64,000 nucleotides of DNA from Opitutus sp. (GTDB lineage Bacteria; Verrucomicrobiota; Verrucomicrobiia; Opitutales; Opitutaceae). This document shows positions 1-12,360 of this stretch, piece after piece. The position numbers and the translations under genes were made by a program. The notes beneath the pieces were generated by a model. That model saw nothing but the letters and a program-made list of their open reading frames with translations, had not been told where the DNA came from and searched no databases. The stretch is taken from assembly GCA_024707325.1 (NCBI GenBank), contig JANPZY010000001.1:2480501-2544500 (forward strand), in the 5' to 3' direction. Position 1 is the stretch's first letter, and each line of letters opens with the position of its first letter.

Positions 1-809
<809 letters not shown>

Positions 810-874
810 GCGTGGTTGAAAGGAGCCGCGATTAGACGCGGAGCAACTCGGCCGGAGCAAGTGCGTTTGACGAC

Positions 875-1861
875 TCAGGTCGCGAGAACTTCGTCAAACG
901 CAGCGCAAACTTCGGCGACCTCGATCGTGCTCATCGGAAACCCGCCGCGTGCATCGGGTTTGGCGCGGAGCGCGACGTAACGCGTGCCCCACGGATGCCA
1001 GCGTGCGGGCGATTGAAAACCGTAGAGTCCGACCACGGGAATCTGGAACGACGCGGCGAGGTGGAGCTGGCCGGTGTCGATGCCGATCGCAACGTCCATG
1101 CGACGCAGGAGCGCGAGCGCGCCGGGGAGATCGAGTTGCTTGCTCCAGTCGAGCGGTGTGCGCTGGAGCGGTCCGGCGAGACGGACGATTTCGGCGTGCG
1201 CGTCGGTGTCGCGCGGTGCGCCGCAGAAGTGCACCGCGCAGCCACGGACATTCACGAGCCAGCGCACGAGCTCAGCCATGCGATCCAGCGGCCAGTCCTT
1301 GGCGGGATTAGTTGAGATCGGTGCGAGAAAAACGTGCCGCGCGATATCGCGTGGAAACGACGGCTCGACCGCGGCCTCGGCGGCGGACGTGGTCCAGTTT
1401 TCGTTGTGCGTATCGAGGACGGGCACGTTGTCGGCCCGCAGCAGATCGAGGAAGCATTCCACCTCGTGCTTGGATTCTGGATACGGCACCGCGCGATGGA
1501 GGAGGAGGCTGGAACCCTGCACGCGGAAGCCGACGCGGTGCGGGATGCCCGCGAGCGTGGCGAGAATCGCGGTCGAGATGGCGCGTCGAAGAACGTAAAC
1601 GCGATCGTAGCGGCGGGCGCGCAGAAAGCGCGCGGCGCCGATGAAGCCGGAGCAAGGCGGCGTCGGGGCATTTTTCGCGGGCCGGCGATGCCAGGGGATC
1701 AGTTCGTTGATATACGGGCAGGCGGCGAGCACCGCGCCGGCGCGAGGTTCGACGAGCACATCGATCGTGGCCTGCGGAAACGCCGCGCGCAGGTTTCGCA
1801 GAAAGGGAATGGCGAGCACCGTGTCGCCCAAATACCGGTAACGAATCACGAGGATGCGCAT
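875..1861 (-). CDS. Glycosyltransferase family 9 (heptosyltransferase-like)
   Basis: The ORF track extends this frame to 508 aa, but the protein proper starts at the ATG at 1861 ([20 protein letters not shown]), giving 328 aa and a 4-bp gap after the GT2 gene upstream. The N-terminal [15 protein letters not shown] block and the C-terminal [20 protein letters not shown] block are the signatures of the ADP-heptose:LPS heptosyltransferase family (GT9, GT-B fold), which builds the LPS inner core at the cytoplasmic face of the inner membrane. It is the last gene of a minus-strand run DUF4254 - LpxL-like - GT2 - GT9. The donor sugar cannot be read from sequence. Confidence 0.88.
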   Translation of the reverse strand: MRILVIRYRYLGDTVLAIPFLRNLRAAFPQATIDVLVEPRAGAVLAACPYINELIPWHRRPAKNAPTPPCSGFIGAARFLRARRYDRVYVLRRAISTAILATLAGIPHRVGFRVQGSSLLLHRAVPYPESKHEVECFLDLLRADNVPVLDTHNENWTTSAAEAAVEPSFPRDIARHVFLAPISTNPAKDWPLDRMAELVRWLVNVRGCAVHFCGAPRDTDAHAEIVRLAGPLQRTPLDWSKQLDLPGALALLRRMDVAIGIDTGQLHLAASFQIPVVGLYGFQSPARWHPWGTRYVALRAKPDARGGFPMSTIEVAEVCAAFDEVLAT

Positions 1862-1865
1862 AGGC

Positions 1866-2720
1866 TCAACGAGCTGGAATGACGCGGCGCATGGAGAATG
1901 GAGTGGCTGCTTCGGCGATGCCTTGGGGAGCGCGCACGCGACGCGTGCGACGCGTGGTGGCGAGATGCCCGAGGTTCTGGGCAATCTCGTCCGGCAGCCA
2001 GTAGCCTTTCGGGTGATGGAGGTGCAGGCAAATGGCCTGGTGGCGAATGTGCCGGCCGGCGAATCCGTAGTTGCGCAAGCGTTCGCCCAGCTCGACGTCG
2101 TCCTTGCCCGGCGAGCGGAAACGCTCGTCGAGCCCATTGACCGCAAGGAGAGCCTCGCGCCAGGTGGAGGCATTGGAGCCGCCCCAACGCGCGAAGGAGA
2201 TGTTGAGGAGATCGGCGATCCAGCCGAGACGCGGAGAGAGACAGAGCTTCCCGGCAACCTTGAGAAAGGACAGCCCGAGGCCGCGCAGACGGGCAGGTGT
2301 GAACAGCGACCCATCGAGGATTTCGCTGACTTCGATGGACGCCGTAGCCTCGGGCGAAAGTCGCGTGTCGCCGCCGGACAGGAACCGGCGCGGCCGGGCA
2401 TTACGGACGTGCATCGCCACGAAATCAGCGCGAGGCACGCAGTCGCCGTCGGAAACGATGATGTAGTCGGCGTTCGTCGCCGCGATGGCGCGGTTGACGA
2501 TGATGTTTTTCCGCCAGCCCAGGTGTTCGTGCGTGTAGTGAGAAACTGGATACGGGGAGAGGGCGGCGAACTCGTCGACGACCGCGGCGGTTTCCGGGCC
2601 CGAGCCGTCGTCGGCGATGACCAGTTCGTCCGGCGGGCGTTGCTGACGAAGGTAGCCGGCGAGCACGCGACGGAGGTGCTGCGGTTGGTCGTAGGTCGAG
2701 AGAATGACGGCGACCTTCAT
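1866..2720 (-). CDS. Glycosyltransferase family 2
   Basis: The 284-aa protein starts MKVAVILSTYDQPQHLRRVL, the usual GT2 N-terminus, followed by VIADDGSG and a DXD-like metal-binding motif VSDGDCVP at about residues 90-97. A downstream segment (ARWGGSNASTWREALLAVNG, then DVELGERLRNYG) resembles the galactosyltransferase C-like domain that often follows GT2 catalytic cores. It lies between the acyltransferase (gap 9 bp) and GT9 (gap 4 bp) genes, so the run is almost certainly one transcript. The likely role is sugar transfer onto LPS core or another envelope glycan; acceptor and donor are unknown. Confidence 0.88.
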   Translation of the reverse strand: MKVAVILSTYDQPQHLRRVLAGYLRQQRPPDELVIADDGSGPETAAVVDEFAALSPYPVSHYTHEHLGWRKNIIVNRAIAATNADYIIVSDGDCVPRADFVAMHVRNARPRRFLSGGDTRLSPEATASIEVSEILDGSLFTPARLRGLGLSFLKVAGKLCLSPRLGWIADLLNISFARWGGSNASTWREALLAVNGLDERFRSPGKDDVELGERLRNYGFAGRHIRHQAICLHLHHPKGYWLPDEIAQNLGHLATTRRTRRVRAPQGIAEAATPFSMRRVIPAR

Positions 2721-2729
2721 CGAGTCGTT

Positions 2730-3644
2730 TCAAGAAGCGTAAACATCGGGATACTCGGGGCCGCGCGCTTTGAAACGCTTGTGCACCCAAAAATACTGGT
2801 CGGGTGCGAAACGGATATGTTCCTCGATGAGTCGATTGATGCGGACCGCGTCAGCGGCTGCGTCGGGTGTGGGGAAGTCGGCGAGCGGCGGGAGAATCGT
2901 CAGCGTGTAGGAGCCGTCGTTTTCCCGTCGCGCGAAATACGGCACCACCGGCGAGCCAGTCATCTCGGCGAGCTTGCTGGTCGCGGTGTTGGTGATCGCG
3001 GGGATGCCGAAGAACGGCAAAATTTCACTCTGCTTGGTGCGCTTGCCCTGATCCGGCGCATACCAGATCGAGTGACCGGCGCGCAGCGCGCGGATGAGAC
3101 CCTTCAGGTCGTCGAAGTGGACGGCGATGCTCATGCGGCGTTCGCGTTGACGACGCATTTGGTGGGCTACGACCGGGTGGTTGGGGTCGCGATAGAGGCA
3201 GCCGATCGCGAAGAGGTCGGTCATGATCCGGCCGCAGACTTCGAGCGTGGTGAAATGCGCCGTGAGCAGAATCACGCCGCGGTCCCGGGCCTGCGCTTCC
3301 GCGAGATGTTCGCGACCGATGACGCGATAGGGCGGAAATTCGGAGAGCGGCGACCACCACGCCATGCACGTTTCGAAAAGCCCGCGGGCGAGCGAGACAT
3401 AGTGGGCGCGCGCGATGGCGCGGCGTTCGGTGTCAGATTTTTCGGGGAAACAGAGCCGGAGATTCGTCAGCACCACCGAGCGCCGGATCGGCACGCAATA
3501 ATACACGAAACCGCCGAGCAGCTTCGCGAGTGGCACATGAAAACGCCACGGCAGGCGGGAGATCGCCCAAAACAATCCAAGCCCCACCCACATGGGCCAG
3601 TTGACCGGCGACCCGAGGCTCGAACTTTCGCTCGCGCGACTCAT
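2730..3644 (-). CDS. Lipid A biosynthesis acyltransferase (LpxL/HtrB family)
   Basis: The ORF track begins upstream in non-homologous sequence. The ATG at 3644 (MSRASESSSLGSPVNWPMWV) gives 304 aa, normal for late acyltransferases of lipid A, and leaves 7 bp after the DUF4254 stop. A hydrophobic N-terminal anchor (GLGLFWAISRLPW) is followed by the HX4E catalytic motif HFTTLE in LLTAHFTTLE, the downstream APDQGKR motif and PVVPYFARR. These enzymes add a secondary acyl chain to the Kdo-lipid A precursor in the inner membrane. Clustering with glycosyltransferases fits LPS assembly. Whether it is the LpxL or LpxM type cannot be decided here. Confidence 0.9.
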   Translation of the reverse strand: MSRASESSSLGSPVNWPMWVGLGLFWAISRLPWRFHVPLAKLLGGFVYYCVPIRRSVVLTNLRLCFPEKSDTERRAIARAHYVSLARGLFETCMAWWSPLSEFPPYRVIGREHLAEAQARDRGVILLTAHFTTLEVCGRIMTDLFAIGCLYRDPNHPVVAHQMRRQRERRMSIAVHFDDLKGLIRALRAGHSIWYAPDQGKRTKQSEILPFFGIPAITNTATSKLAEMTGSPVVPYFARRENDGSYTLTILPPLADFPTPDAAADAVRINRLIEEHIRFAPDQYFWVHKRFKARGPEYPDVYAS

Positions 3645-3651
3645 GCCGCGA

Positions 3652-4248
3652 TCAGTTCTGCGTTGTCCCGGCCGCCCGGTAGAGCTGCGGGTTGAGGGCC
3701 GGATCGTTATACATCTTGAACTGGAAATAGACGGAGAACGTGCGGCGGCGGGCGATGACGTCGGCGACGATTTCCGCCAGGCACTGCGTGAGATCACCGC
3801 GTTGCACGCGGATGCGCGCGAGCTTGGCGGCGCATTTTTCACGGTGGTCGGCGGATGCGTCGGCGCGGTTGGCTTCCTCGGCCATGTGATACTCCTTCAG
3901 TGCGAGAATCGAAAGCCGATCGATCATCATGCCGGGCGTCTCGGAATTGCGAGGGCAACCGGATTCGGCGGGAGAAAGTGCGAGCACCATCGCCTGATCC
4001 ATCTGCTCGATGAAGTTGTTTCGCTCCTGGTTGTAGCGGTCGATCGCGCGCTTGGCGCGGTAGATCGGCTCGAAGCCGAGGTCTTCGCGACGAGCGATGT
4101 CCTCCTCGTGCCACAGCTGGAAATTGCGCAGGTGATTTTCCTGCACGAGGCGAAGAAGGCCCGTGCCTTCAGCGGCGGGCGTGGTCTCGTGCCACTGCGT
4201 GGTGAGCTGAAGCTGCAGCTGGGCAATTTGCGTCGCGTCGATGATCAT
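3652..4248 (-). CDS. DUF4254 domain protein
   Basis: The start is taken at the ATG at 4248 (MIIDATQIAQLQLQ), giving 198 aa; the extension in the ORF track overlaps the divergent heptosyltransferase gene and looks like shadow sequence. The protein is helical and charged, with conserved-looking stretches LWHEEDIARR, RYNQERNNFIEQMD and MIDRLSILALKEYHM, typical of the DUF4254 family. Genes of this family are known to sit next to LPS heptosyltransferase genes, as here on both sides. The biochemical function is not known. It heads the minus-strand LPS operon and diverges from the heptosyltransferase pair across only 58 bp. Confidence 0.82.
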   Translation of the reverse strand: MIIDATQIAQLQLQLTTQWHETTPAAEGTGLLRLVQENHLRNFQLWHEEDIARREDLGFEPIYRAKRAIDRYNQERNNFIEQMDQAMVLALSPAESGCPRNSETPGMMIDRLSILALKEYHMAEEANRADASADHREKCAAKLARIRVQRGDLTQCLAEIVADVIARRRTFSVYFQFKMYNDPALNPQLYRAAGTTQN

Positions 4249-4306
4249 GGAAGGGCCAAATTGAGTTGAACGAAAGCGGGCCGGACACAAGCCTCCGCGC
4301 GCCATA

Positions 4307-5295
4307 ATGAAGCGCTTGCTCGTCATCAAACCATCGTCCCTGGGCGATATCGTGCATGGGTTGCAGGTGGTGCAAGGCGTGAAAGCGCAGATCCCCGATT
4401 TACACGTGACGTGGGTGGTGCGGGATCGTTTCGCGGGCCTCGTGCACGCGGCGCCGTTTGTGGACGAAGTGATCCATTTTCGTCGACGCGATGGCTGGCC
4501 GGGATTCTGGCGCGTGATCCGCGATATTCGTGCGCGATCGTTCGATCTCGTGTGGGACCTGCAGGGTTTGCTGCGTTCCGGTGTCATGTCGGTGGTCGCG
4601 AAAGCGCCGAAAAATACGGCCGTCCCGACGCGCGCGAAGGTGCGGGCCTGCTCGTGCGAAACAAAGTGGCGCGGCCCGCGGGCGCGGGACCGTATCACGC
4701 GATCGAAGTGCTCGCGCCCTTTGCGGCGACGCTCGGGCTCGAGTCGCGATTCGAGCCGCGTCCCCTCGAGCTTCGCGCCGACGAGACGTATGCGTGGAAG
4801 AGTTTTTTCAGCGGGGAGCCGCAGCGGACGTTTGTGATTTTCACGGACAGCCGCGGAGCGGGGAAGGAGTGGCCCGGTTTCGATGCGCTGACCGGACTGA
4901 TCTTCGAACGCATCGAAGGCGCGCGCGTCGCTTGGTGTGCGGGCAAGCCCACTGAACCGAAGGTGCGTGTGCCAGCCGAGCGTTTCCTGAATTTGTCAGG
5001 TTGCCCGTTGGCGGAAATGATCGCGCTTGTGCGGCAACCCTCGGTGTTTGTCGGCAACGACAGCGGACCGATGCACCTCTCGGCAGCGTGCGGCAATCGC
5101 GTGCTGGCGATTTTCGGGCCAACCTCACCGCGACGTTTCGGGCCTTTCCCGCTCGAAGCACCCAAGCATGCCGCAGTGTCGGCGCCCGGAGGTATTTTGA
5201 AGGAACTCACGGCGGAGCGCGTTTTCGAGGAGCTGGAGTCGCTGCGGCAGCGGCCGGCTGAGATGATGCGTGTCCGCAACGCGACCGACGAATAA
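4307..5295 (+). pseudogene. Heptosyltransferase-like GT9, frameshifted
   Basis: The N-terminal half is in the frame of 4307 (MKRLLVIKPSSLGDIVHG, then FDLVWDLQGLLRSG). The C-terminal half is in the frame of the 4411-5295 ORF (GRPDAREGAGLLVRNKV, then VFVGNDSGPMHLSAACG). The switch falls at the five-A run 4610-4614: one more A would read APKKYGRPDAREG, which aligns with KKVGRSDARE in the neighbouring paralogue. The repaired protein of about 329 aa has both GT9 signature blocks, SLGDIVH and NDSGPMHLSA. It is either a recent one-base deletion or an assembly error. It diverges from the DUF4254/lipid A operon and is followed 13 bp later by a second GT9 gene. Confidence 0.85.
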
Positions 5296-5308
5296 AGCCC
5301 CACTGGTC

Positions 5309-6273
5309 ATGACCGACATCCTCATCATCAAACCCTCTTCGCTCGCCGACATCGTCCACGGCTTACAGGTGGCCACGTCGATGAAAGCACAGCGCGACGA
5401 TCTGCGGATTTCGTGGATCGTGAGAGATATTTATGCGCCGCTCGTCCGGTCCTGCGAAGCGGTGGATCATGCCTACGTCTTTGAACGCAACGGCGGCACG
5501 AAAGGTTTTCTCCGCCTGATCAGTGAGGTGCGGAAAACGAAGTTCGACTACGTCTTCGATTTCCAAGGATTGCTGCGCAGCGGACTGATGACCTCGCGTG
5601 TGCGTGCGACCAAGAAAGTCGGCCGCTCCGATGCGCGAGAGATGTCCGGGATGTTCTACGATCAACGCGTGCCGTTGCCGCCCGGCGGGCGCAAAAAGTC
5701 ACGCGCTCGAGATCCTATTGCAGTTTTGCGCGGTGGTGAATGCGAAGCCCGAGCTGCGCGGCCAGCTGCGCTGCCGCACGGTCGACAAACTCGATCTCAA
5801 GTTTGCCGTCGGCCGCGAAGGTTCCCGACCGATCGTCATGTTTCCCGACAGCCGGCGCTCCGAACGTCTGTGGCACGGTTTCAAGCAACCTCACCGAGCT
5901 GATTCTGAAAGGCGATCGGAAGCGCAAAGTGATTTGGGCTGGCAGCCAATACATGAACGATCGAAACTCGTTCGTGCCCGAGCAGTTTCTCAATCTCACG
6001 GGCAACACGAGCGTCGTGTCGCTGCCGGCCTTGTTGAAGCGCGCGGACTGGGTGATCTCGAACGACAATGGTCCGATGCATCTGGCTGCCGCGCTCGGTG
6101 TGCCGACGCTGGGGATTTTCGGCCCGACGGATCCGCGGGTGGCGGGACCGTATCCGCTGACTTCGCCGTGTCACGAGGTGGTGCAGGCGCCGGTGGGTAA
6201 CATGAAGCTGCTGACCGCGAAGGAAGTTTATCGGCGCTGGACGAAGGCTGCGGCGCGCGTGGACGCGTTGTGA
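5309..6273 (+). pseudogene. Second heptosyltransferase-like GT9, two frameshifts
   Basis: It starts MTDILIIKPSSLADIVHGLQ at the ATG at 5309, a tandem paralogue of the preceding gene. Reading must change frame twice. The first change is near the GGG run 5687-5689, where one extra G separates VPLPPGG from AKSHALEILLQF. The second is near 5881-5884, where one extra A separates SERLWHGF from SNLTELILKG. After repair, about 320 aa with the C-terminal signature SNDNGPMHLAAALGVPTLGI is recovered. Both lesions are single-base insertions. The N-terminal motif reads SLADIVH where the paralogue has SLGDIVH. The expected role is an LPS core sugar transferase. Confidence 0.85.
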
Positions 6274-6374
6274 GCGGAGCCTTTGGGCAAGGAAGTCGCA
6301 CGGCGACCGCCGGCGGCGGAGCGCGAAGGATTTTGTTTGTTTAGCGGTGTCTCGGGGGCATACGTAAGCACCTC

Positions 6375-7646
6375 ATGCTCGACGCGAAACTTCTCCGCGA
6401 ATCTCCCGACTTGGTGCGTGCCGCCATTGCCAAGAAGCATCTCGAGGTGGACCTCGATGCGGTGCTGGCGATCGATGCCGAATGGCGTCGCAAGCTCCAG
6501 GATGTGGAGTCGCTGCGCTCCAATCAAAAAGCGGCCAACACCGAGATGGCGGCGCTGCCGAAGGGATCGCCGGAGTTTCTGGCCAAGGTCGGCCAAATGA
6601 AGGCGGTCTCCGCTAAGTTGAAGGAGGCGGAAGCGGAGCTGAAAACGATCGAAGAGCGTTTTCGGACCGCGATGCTGTCGTTGCCCAATTTGCCGCACGC
6701 GAGCGTTCCGGAAGGTCGCACGCCGGAGGAGAATCAGGTGTTCGCGACCAATGGCGACGCGGAAGCGCCGCGTCCGCATGCGCTCCCGCACTGGGAGATT
6801 CCCGGTTTCGATCGACTGTTCGATTTTGCGCGCGGCGCGAAAGTGACGGGCGCGGGTTTTCCGTTCTACGTCGGCGATGGCGCGCGCATCGTGCGGGCGC
6901 TGCTCCAGTTCTTCCTCGATGAAAACGCGAAGGCGGGCTACGTGGAGGTCAACCCGCCGATCTTCGTCAATGCGGCGAGCGCGACCGCCACCGGCCAGTT
7001 GCCCGACAAGGAAGGGCAGATGTATGAGACCACGCCGGACCAACTCTACGCCGTGCCGACGGCGGAGGTGCCGCTCACGAATTTCTTCCGCGACGAGATT
7101 TTGGAAGAGGCGCAACTCCCGGTTTATCGCTGCGCCTACACACCGTGTTTCCGTCGTGAAGCCGGCAGCTACGGCAAGGACGTGCGCGGTCTGAATCGGC
7201 TCCACCAGTTCGACAAGGTCGAGCTGCTCAAGTGGGTGCATCCGTCGTCGAGTTACGAAGAACTCGACAAGCTGCGCGACGACGCGGAGCGCATGCTGCA
7301 GAAACTCGGTTTGCCGTATCGCGTGCTCCTGATGTGCGGCGGCGATCTCGGTTTCGCGCAGGCGAAGAAATACGATCTCGAAGTCTGGTCGGCCGGACAG
7401 AAGCGCTGGCTCGAAGTTTCGAGCTGCTCGAACTTTGAAGCCTTCCAAGCGCGTCGCGCCCAGATTCGTTATCGTCCCGCGTCGGGTGGTCGTCCCGAAC
7501 TCGTGCACACGTTGAACGGCTCTGGTCTCGCGGTGCCACGCGTGCTCGCGGCGATTCTGGAAAACTATCTCCAGGAAGATGGCCGCGTAAAAATTCCGGA
7601 CGTGCTCGTGCCGTATTTCGGGAAGGAATATCTGTCGTTCGCCTGA
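6375..7646 (+). CDS. serS: Seryl-tRNA synthetase
   Basis: The 423-aa protein begins MLDAKLLRESPDLVRAA and has the SerRS N-terminal coiled-coil arm (about residues 30-100) that grips the long variable arm of tRNA-Ser. The class II core shows motif 2 (CFRREAGSYGKDVRGLNRLH) and motif 3 (HTLNGSGLAVPRVLAAILEN), plus the serine-site segment AVPTAEVPLTN. It charges tRNA-Ser with serine in the cytoplasm. Length is normal and no frame problems are seen. tilS follows after 20 bp on the same strand, so the two may be co-transcribed. Confidence 0.97.
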   Translation: MLDAKLLRESPDLVRAAIAKKHLEVDLDAVLAIDAEWRRKLQDVESLRSNQKAANTEMAALPKGSPEFLAKVGQMKAVSAKLKEAEAELKTIEERFRTAMLSLPNLPHASVPEGRTPEENQVFATNGDAEAPRPHALPHWEIPGFDRLFDFARGAKVTGAGFPFYVGDGARIVRALLQFFLDENAKAGYVEVNPPIFVNAASATATGQLPDKEGQMYETTPDQLYAVPTAEVPLTNFFRDEILEEAQLPVYRCAYTPCFRREAGSYGKDVRGLNRLHQFDKVELLKWVHPSSSYEELDKLRDDAERMLQKLGLPYRVLLMCGGDLGFAQAKKYDLEVWSAGQKRWLEVSSCSNFEAFQARRAQIRYRPASGGRPELVHTLNGSGLAVPRVLAAILENYLQEDGRVKIPDVLVPYFGKEYLSFA

Positions 7647-7666
7647 GCGCGGACGCAGCCCTGCGA

Positions 7667-8680
7667 ATGAAACCAGCGAGCCGAGTGCGCTGGCGCGAAG
7701 TCGCGGAGGAGCTCGGCCGGGCAATCCCGCGGGATGCACTTCATCCTGCGGTGGTGAAGTGGGCGGAGAGCGGAAAGCGTCGAACTTGGGGAATCGCGTT
7801 CTCCGGAGGCGCGGATTCGGTCGCGCTGCTTCTGCTTGTCTGGGCGCACTGGCCCGCGATGCGGAAGCGGCTCCATGCGTTGCATTTCAACCATCGCCTG
7901 CGTGGCCGCGCGTCGGATGCGGATGCGCGCTTTTGTCGCACGGTGTGCCGCTCTCTCGGTGTGCGCTTCACATGCGGAAAATGGAAGCAGGCGCGCGCCG
8001 ACGCGTCGGAGGCGGAAGCGCGCGAGGCGCGGCTCGCGTTTTTCGACGCACACGTGAGATGCGTGTGGTCCGGCCACCAACTCGACGATGTGGCGGAGAC
8101 GATGTTGATGCGCCTCTCGCGCGGCAGCGGGGTCGGGGGGCTGGCCGCACCGAGGCCGGTGCAAAGCTGGCGAAAAGGTGGCGTGCGGTTACGACCGTTG
8201 CTCACGCTGGAGCGGGACTTTCTGCGCGAGAAACTGGAGGCTGCCGGAGCGTGCTGGCGCGAGGACGCCTCGAATGCGCAGGCCAATTTTCTGCGTAACC
8301 GCGTCCGAGCCGAAGTGCTGCAGAACTGGAAGCAGGTCACGCGCGATCGGAGTCTGCTTCGCGGCGTGGCTCGCTCCCGTGAGTTGCTGGAAGAAGATGG
8401 CGTGGCCCTCGACACCTGGGCGCAACGTGTCACTCGCGTTGGCGTGAAAGGTGAGTTGGATTTGCAACCATTGTTCGCGCTGCCCACGGCCATCCAGCGC
8501 CGCGCGTTGCACATGTGGCTGGCGCATCACCGGATCGCAGGACTTTCGAGCCAGGCCTTTGATTCTCTGCTGCGTGATCTGGTCGCGCGCCGTGTCACGA
8601 AGCACAGCGTGGGTGACGGAAAACTGGCCTTGATTGGCGCTACTGAGTTGAGAATCGCGGTCGCCGCCGCCCGAAAATAA
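7667..8680 (+). CDS. tilS: tRNA(Ile)-lysidine synthase
   Basis: The 337-aa protein carries the PP-loop ATP-pyrophosphatase motif SGGADS at residues 46-51, followed by LHFNHRLRG, SGHQLDDVAETMLMRLSRGSG, and later REDASNAQANFLRNRVR, all TilS landmarks. It converts C34 of the CAU anticodon of tRNA-Ile to lysidine using lysine and ATP. The protein lacks a long C-terminal TilS_C domain, so it is a shorter form like those of many non-enteric bacteria. It lies between serS and ftsH; tilS-ftsH adjacency is common. Confidence 0.93.
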   Translation: MKPASRVRWREVAEELGRAIPRDALHPAVVKWAESGKRRTWGIAFSGGADSVALLLLVWAHWPAMRKRLHALHFNHRLRGRASDADARFCRTVCRSLGVRFTCGKWKQARADASEAEAREARLAFFDAHVRCVWSGHQLDDVAETMLMRLSRGSGVGGLAAPRPVQSWRKGGVRLRPLLTLERDFLREKLEAAGACWREDASNAQANFLRNRVRAEVLQNWKQVTRDRSLLRGVARSRELLEEDGVALDTWAQRVTRVGVKGELDLQPLFALPTAIQRRALHMWLAHHRIAGLSSQAFDSLLRDLVARRVTKHSVGDGKLALIGATELRIAVAAARK

Positions 8681-8754
8681 TCCCGGTATTCCACCGGTGT
8701 CCCAATTGACTTGGCGCTCGGAACATTCAGTTTTTGGCCTAAGTCCAATCACCA

Positions 8755-10764
<2,010 letters not shown>

Positions 10765-10790
10765 ACCGGCTTCTTCTTTGTCTCTAGACG

Positions 10791-10815
10791 GGCGCGGCAC
10801 CACCGCGCCTTTTTT
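10791..10815 (+). terminator. Rho-independent terminator after ftsH
   Basis: A perfect 7-bp stem, GGCGCGG / CCGCGCC, with a five-base loop is followed by six T residues. It separates ftsH from the UDP-glucose dehydrogenase gene. Confidence 0.85.
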
Positions 10816-10886
10816 GTGTCTGCGTAAGTTTCTGTTGAAAAACAGCCTTGGTTTCTGAACTACGCATTACACTGTAACTACTACCT

Positions 10887-12245
10887 ATGAAAATCTGCTG
10901 CATCGGGGCCGGATACGTGGGCGGGCCGACCATGGCCATGATCGCCTTGAAAGCTCCGGATATCGAGGTCCGCGTCGTCGACATGAATGCGACGCGCATC
11001 GCTGCATGGAACTCTGACCAACTGCCGGTCTACGAACCTGGACTCGACGAGGTCGTCCGGCAGGCGAGGGGACGAAATCTCTTTTTTACCACCGAAGTGC
11101 ACGAGGCGATTCGCGCTTCGGACATCATTTTCGTGGCGGTAAACACACCCACCAAGACCTATGGCGTGGGATCGGGCCGGGCGGCGGATCTTCGCTTTAT
11201 CGAGTCCGTGGCCCGCACCATCGCGGAAGTCGCGACGACTCCGAAGATCATCGTCGAGAAGTCGACGATCCCGGTAAAAACCGCGGAGACGATCAAAGAC
11301 ATCCTCTCCGCGAACGCCAAAGGTCTGAAGTTCGAGGTGCTCTCAAACCCCGAATTCCTCGCGGAAGGCACTGCGATCGCGGATCTCGAGAAACCCGATC
11401 GCGTCCTCATCGGCGGCGAGCGCACCCCCGGTGGTGCCGCGGCCGTCGAAAAACTGGTGGGCGTTTACGCACGCTGGATTCCGCGGGATCGCATCATCAC
11501 CACCAACCTTTGGTCTTCCGAACTCTCGAAGTTGGTGGCCAATGCCTTCCTCGCGCAGCGCATCTCGTCGATCAACTCCATCTCTGCGCTCTGTGAAGCG
11601 ACGGGGGCCGACGTTGACGAAGTCGCGCACGCAATCGGCAAGGATTCCCGTATTGGCCCGAAATTCTTGAAAGCCTCCGTCGGTTTCGGCGGTTCGTGCT
11701 TCCAGAAAGACATCCTGAACCTCGTGTATCTCTGCGAGCATTTCGGTCTGCCCGAGGTCGCCGCATATTGGGAAAACGTGGTGAAGATGAACGACTGGCA
11801 AAAGCATCGCTTTGCCGCCCGCATCGTTCGCACGCTCTTCAACACCGTCGCGGAAAAGAAAATCGCGGTGCTCGGTTTCGCTTTCAAAAAGGACACCAAC
11901 GATACCCGCGAATCGGCTGCGATCTCCGTGTGCCGCGACTTGCTGGCGGAGCACGCCAAGGTGTCGGTTTACGACCCGAAGGTGCCCGCGGACGAAATCA
12001 AACGCGACGTTCTGGGGGCCAACGGCACCGACGCGCGGCTTTCGATTGCGGCCTCGGCCTACGAAGCGGTGGAAGGGGCTCACGCCGTGGCGATCGTCAC
12101 CGAGTGGGATGAGTTCAAGACGTTGGATTTCCAACGTATCTATAATTCCATGACAAAACCGGCCTTCCTCTTCGATGGCCGCAATATCCTGGATCTCGCG
12201 AAACTCACGGAGGTCGGATTCCGCGCATACGGTATCGGCAAATAA
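10887..12245 (+). CDS. UDP-glucose 6-dehydrogenase (eukaryote-type)
   Basis: The 452-aa protein begins [20 protein letters not shown] with the NAD-binding GxGYVG loop at residues 7-12. The catalytic cysteine is in FGGSCFQKD (Cys271). Other landmarks are [41 protein letters not shown] and [14 protein letters not shown]. It oxidises UDP-glucose to UDP-glucuronate for capsule, exopolysaccharide or LPS sugars. From memory, these blocks follow the animal/plant UGDH type more closely than the short bacterial Ugd/TuaD type. It is bounded by the ftsH terminator and a long secreted-protein gene, so it appears monocistronic. Confidence 0.95.
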   Translation: MKICCIGAGYVGGPTMAMIALKAPDIEVRVVDMNATRIAAWNSDQLPVYEPGLDEVVRQARGRNLFFTTEVHEAIRASDIIFVAVNTPTKTYGVGSGRAADLRFIESVARTIAEVATTPKIIVEKSTIPVKTAETIKDILSANAKGLKFEVLSNPEFLAEGTAIADLEKPDRVLIGGERTPGGAAAVEKLVGVYARWIPRDRIITTNLWSSELSKLVANAFLAQRISSINSISALCEATGADVDEVAHAIGKDSRIGPKFLKASVGFGGSCFQKDILNLVYLCEHFGLPEVAAYWENVVKMNDWQKHRFAARIVRTLFNTVAEKKIAVLGFAFKKDTNDTRESAAISVCRDLLAEHAKVSVYDPKVPADEIKRDVLGANGTDARLSIAASAYEAVEGAHAVAIVTEWDEFKTLDFQRIYNSMTKPAFLFDGRNILDLAKLTEVGFRAYGIGK

Positions 12246-12314
12246 CCTGCCGATCAGCGCCGCCTTGTTCTGTTGCACTGGATTAGCGAAATAGGGCGGT
12301 TGGAGCTGGACAAC

Positions 12315-12330
12315 TAGGGTGAAACTCCTA
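12315..12330 (+). promoter_or_regulatory. 16-bp dyad upstream of surface-protein gene
   Basis: The sequence TAGGGTGAAACTCCTA has inverted TAGG/CCTA ends and lies 30 bp before the chosen ATG at 12361. A copy matching at 13 of 16 positions, TAGGGTGATGCCCCTA, lies upstream of the PEP-CTERM protein gene at 20630. Symmetry and location fit a transcription-factor operator; the binding protein is unknown. Confidence 0.5.
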
Positions 12331-12360
12331 TGCAGGGGTTCACCCAGCCACGATCCAGCC

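Noticed and set aside
1854-3695. 613-aa plus-strand ORF
   Set aside because: Antisense to GT9, GT2 and LpxL-like genes with clear family motifs; long open antisense frames are expected at this GC content.
8700-8735. Promoter before ftsH from TTGACT
   Set aside because: The -10 position at 17 bp reads AGTTTT, too weak to support a call.
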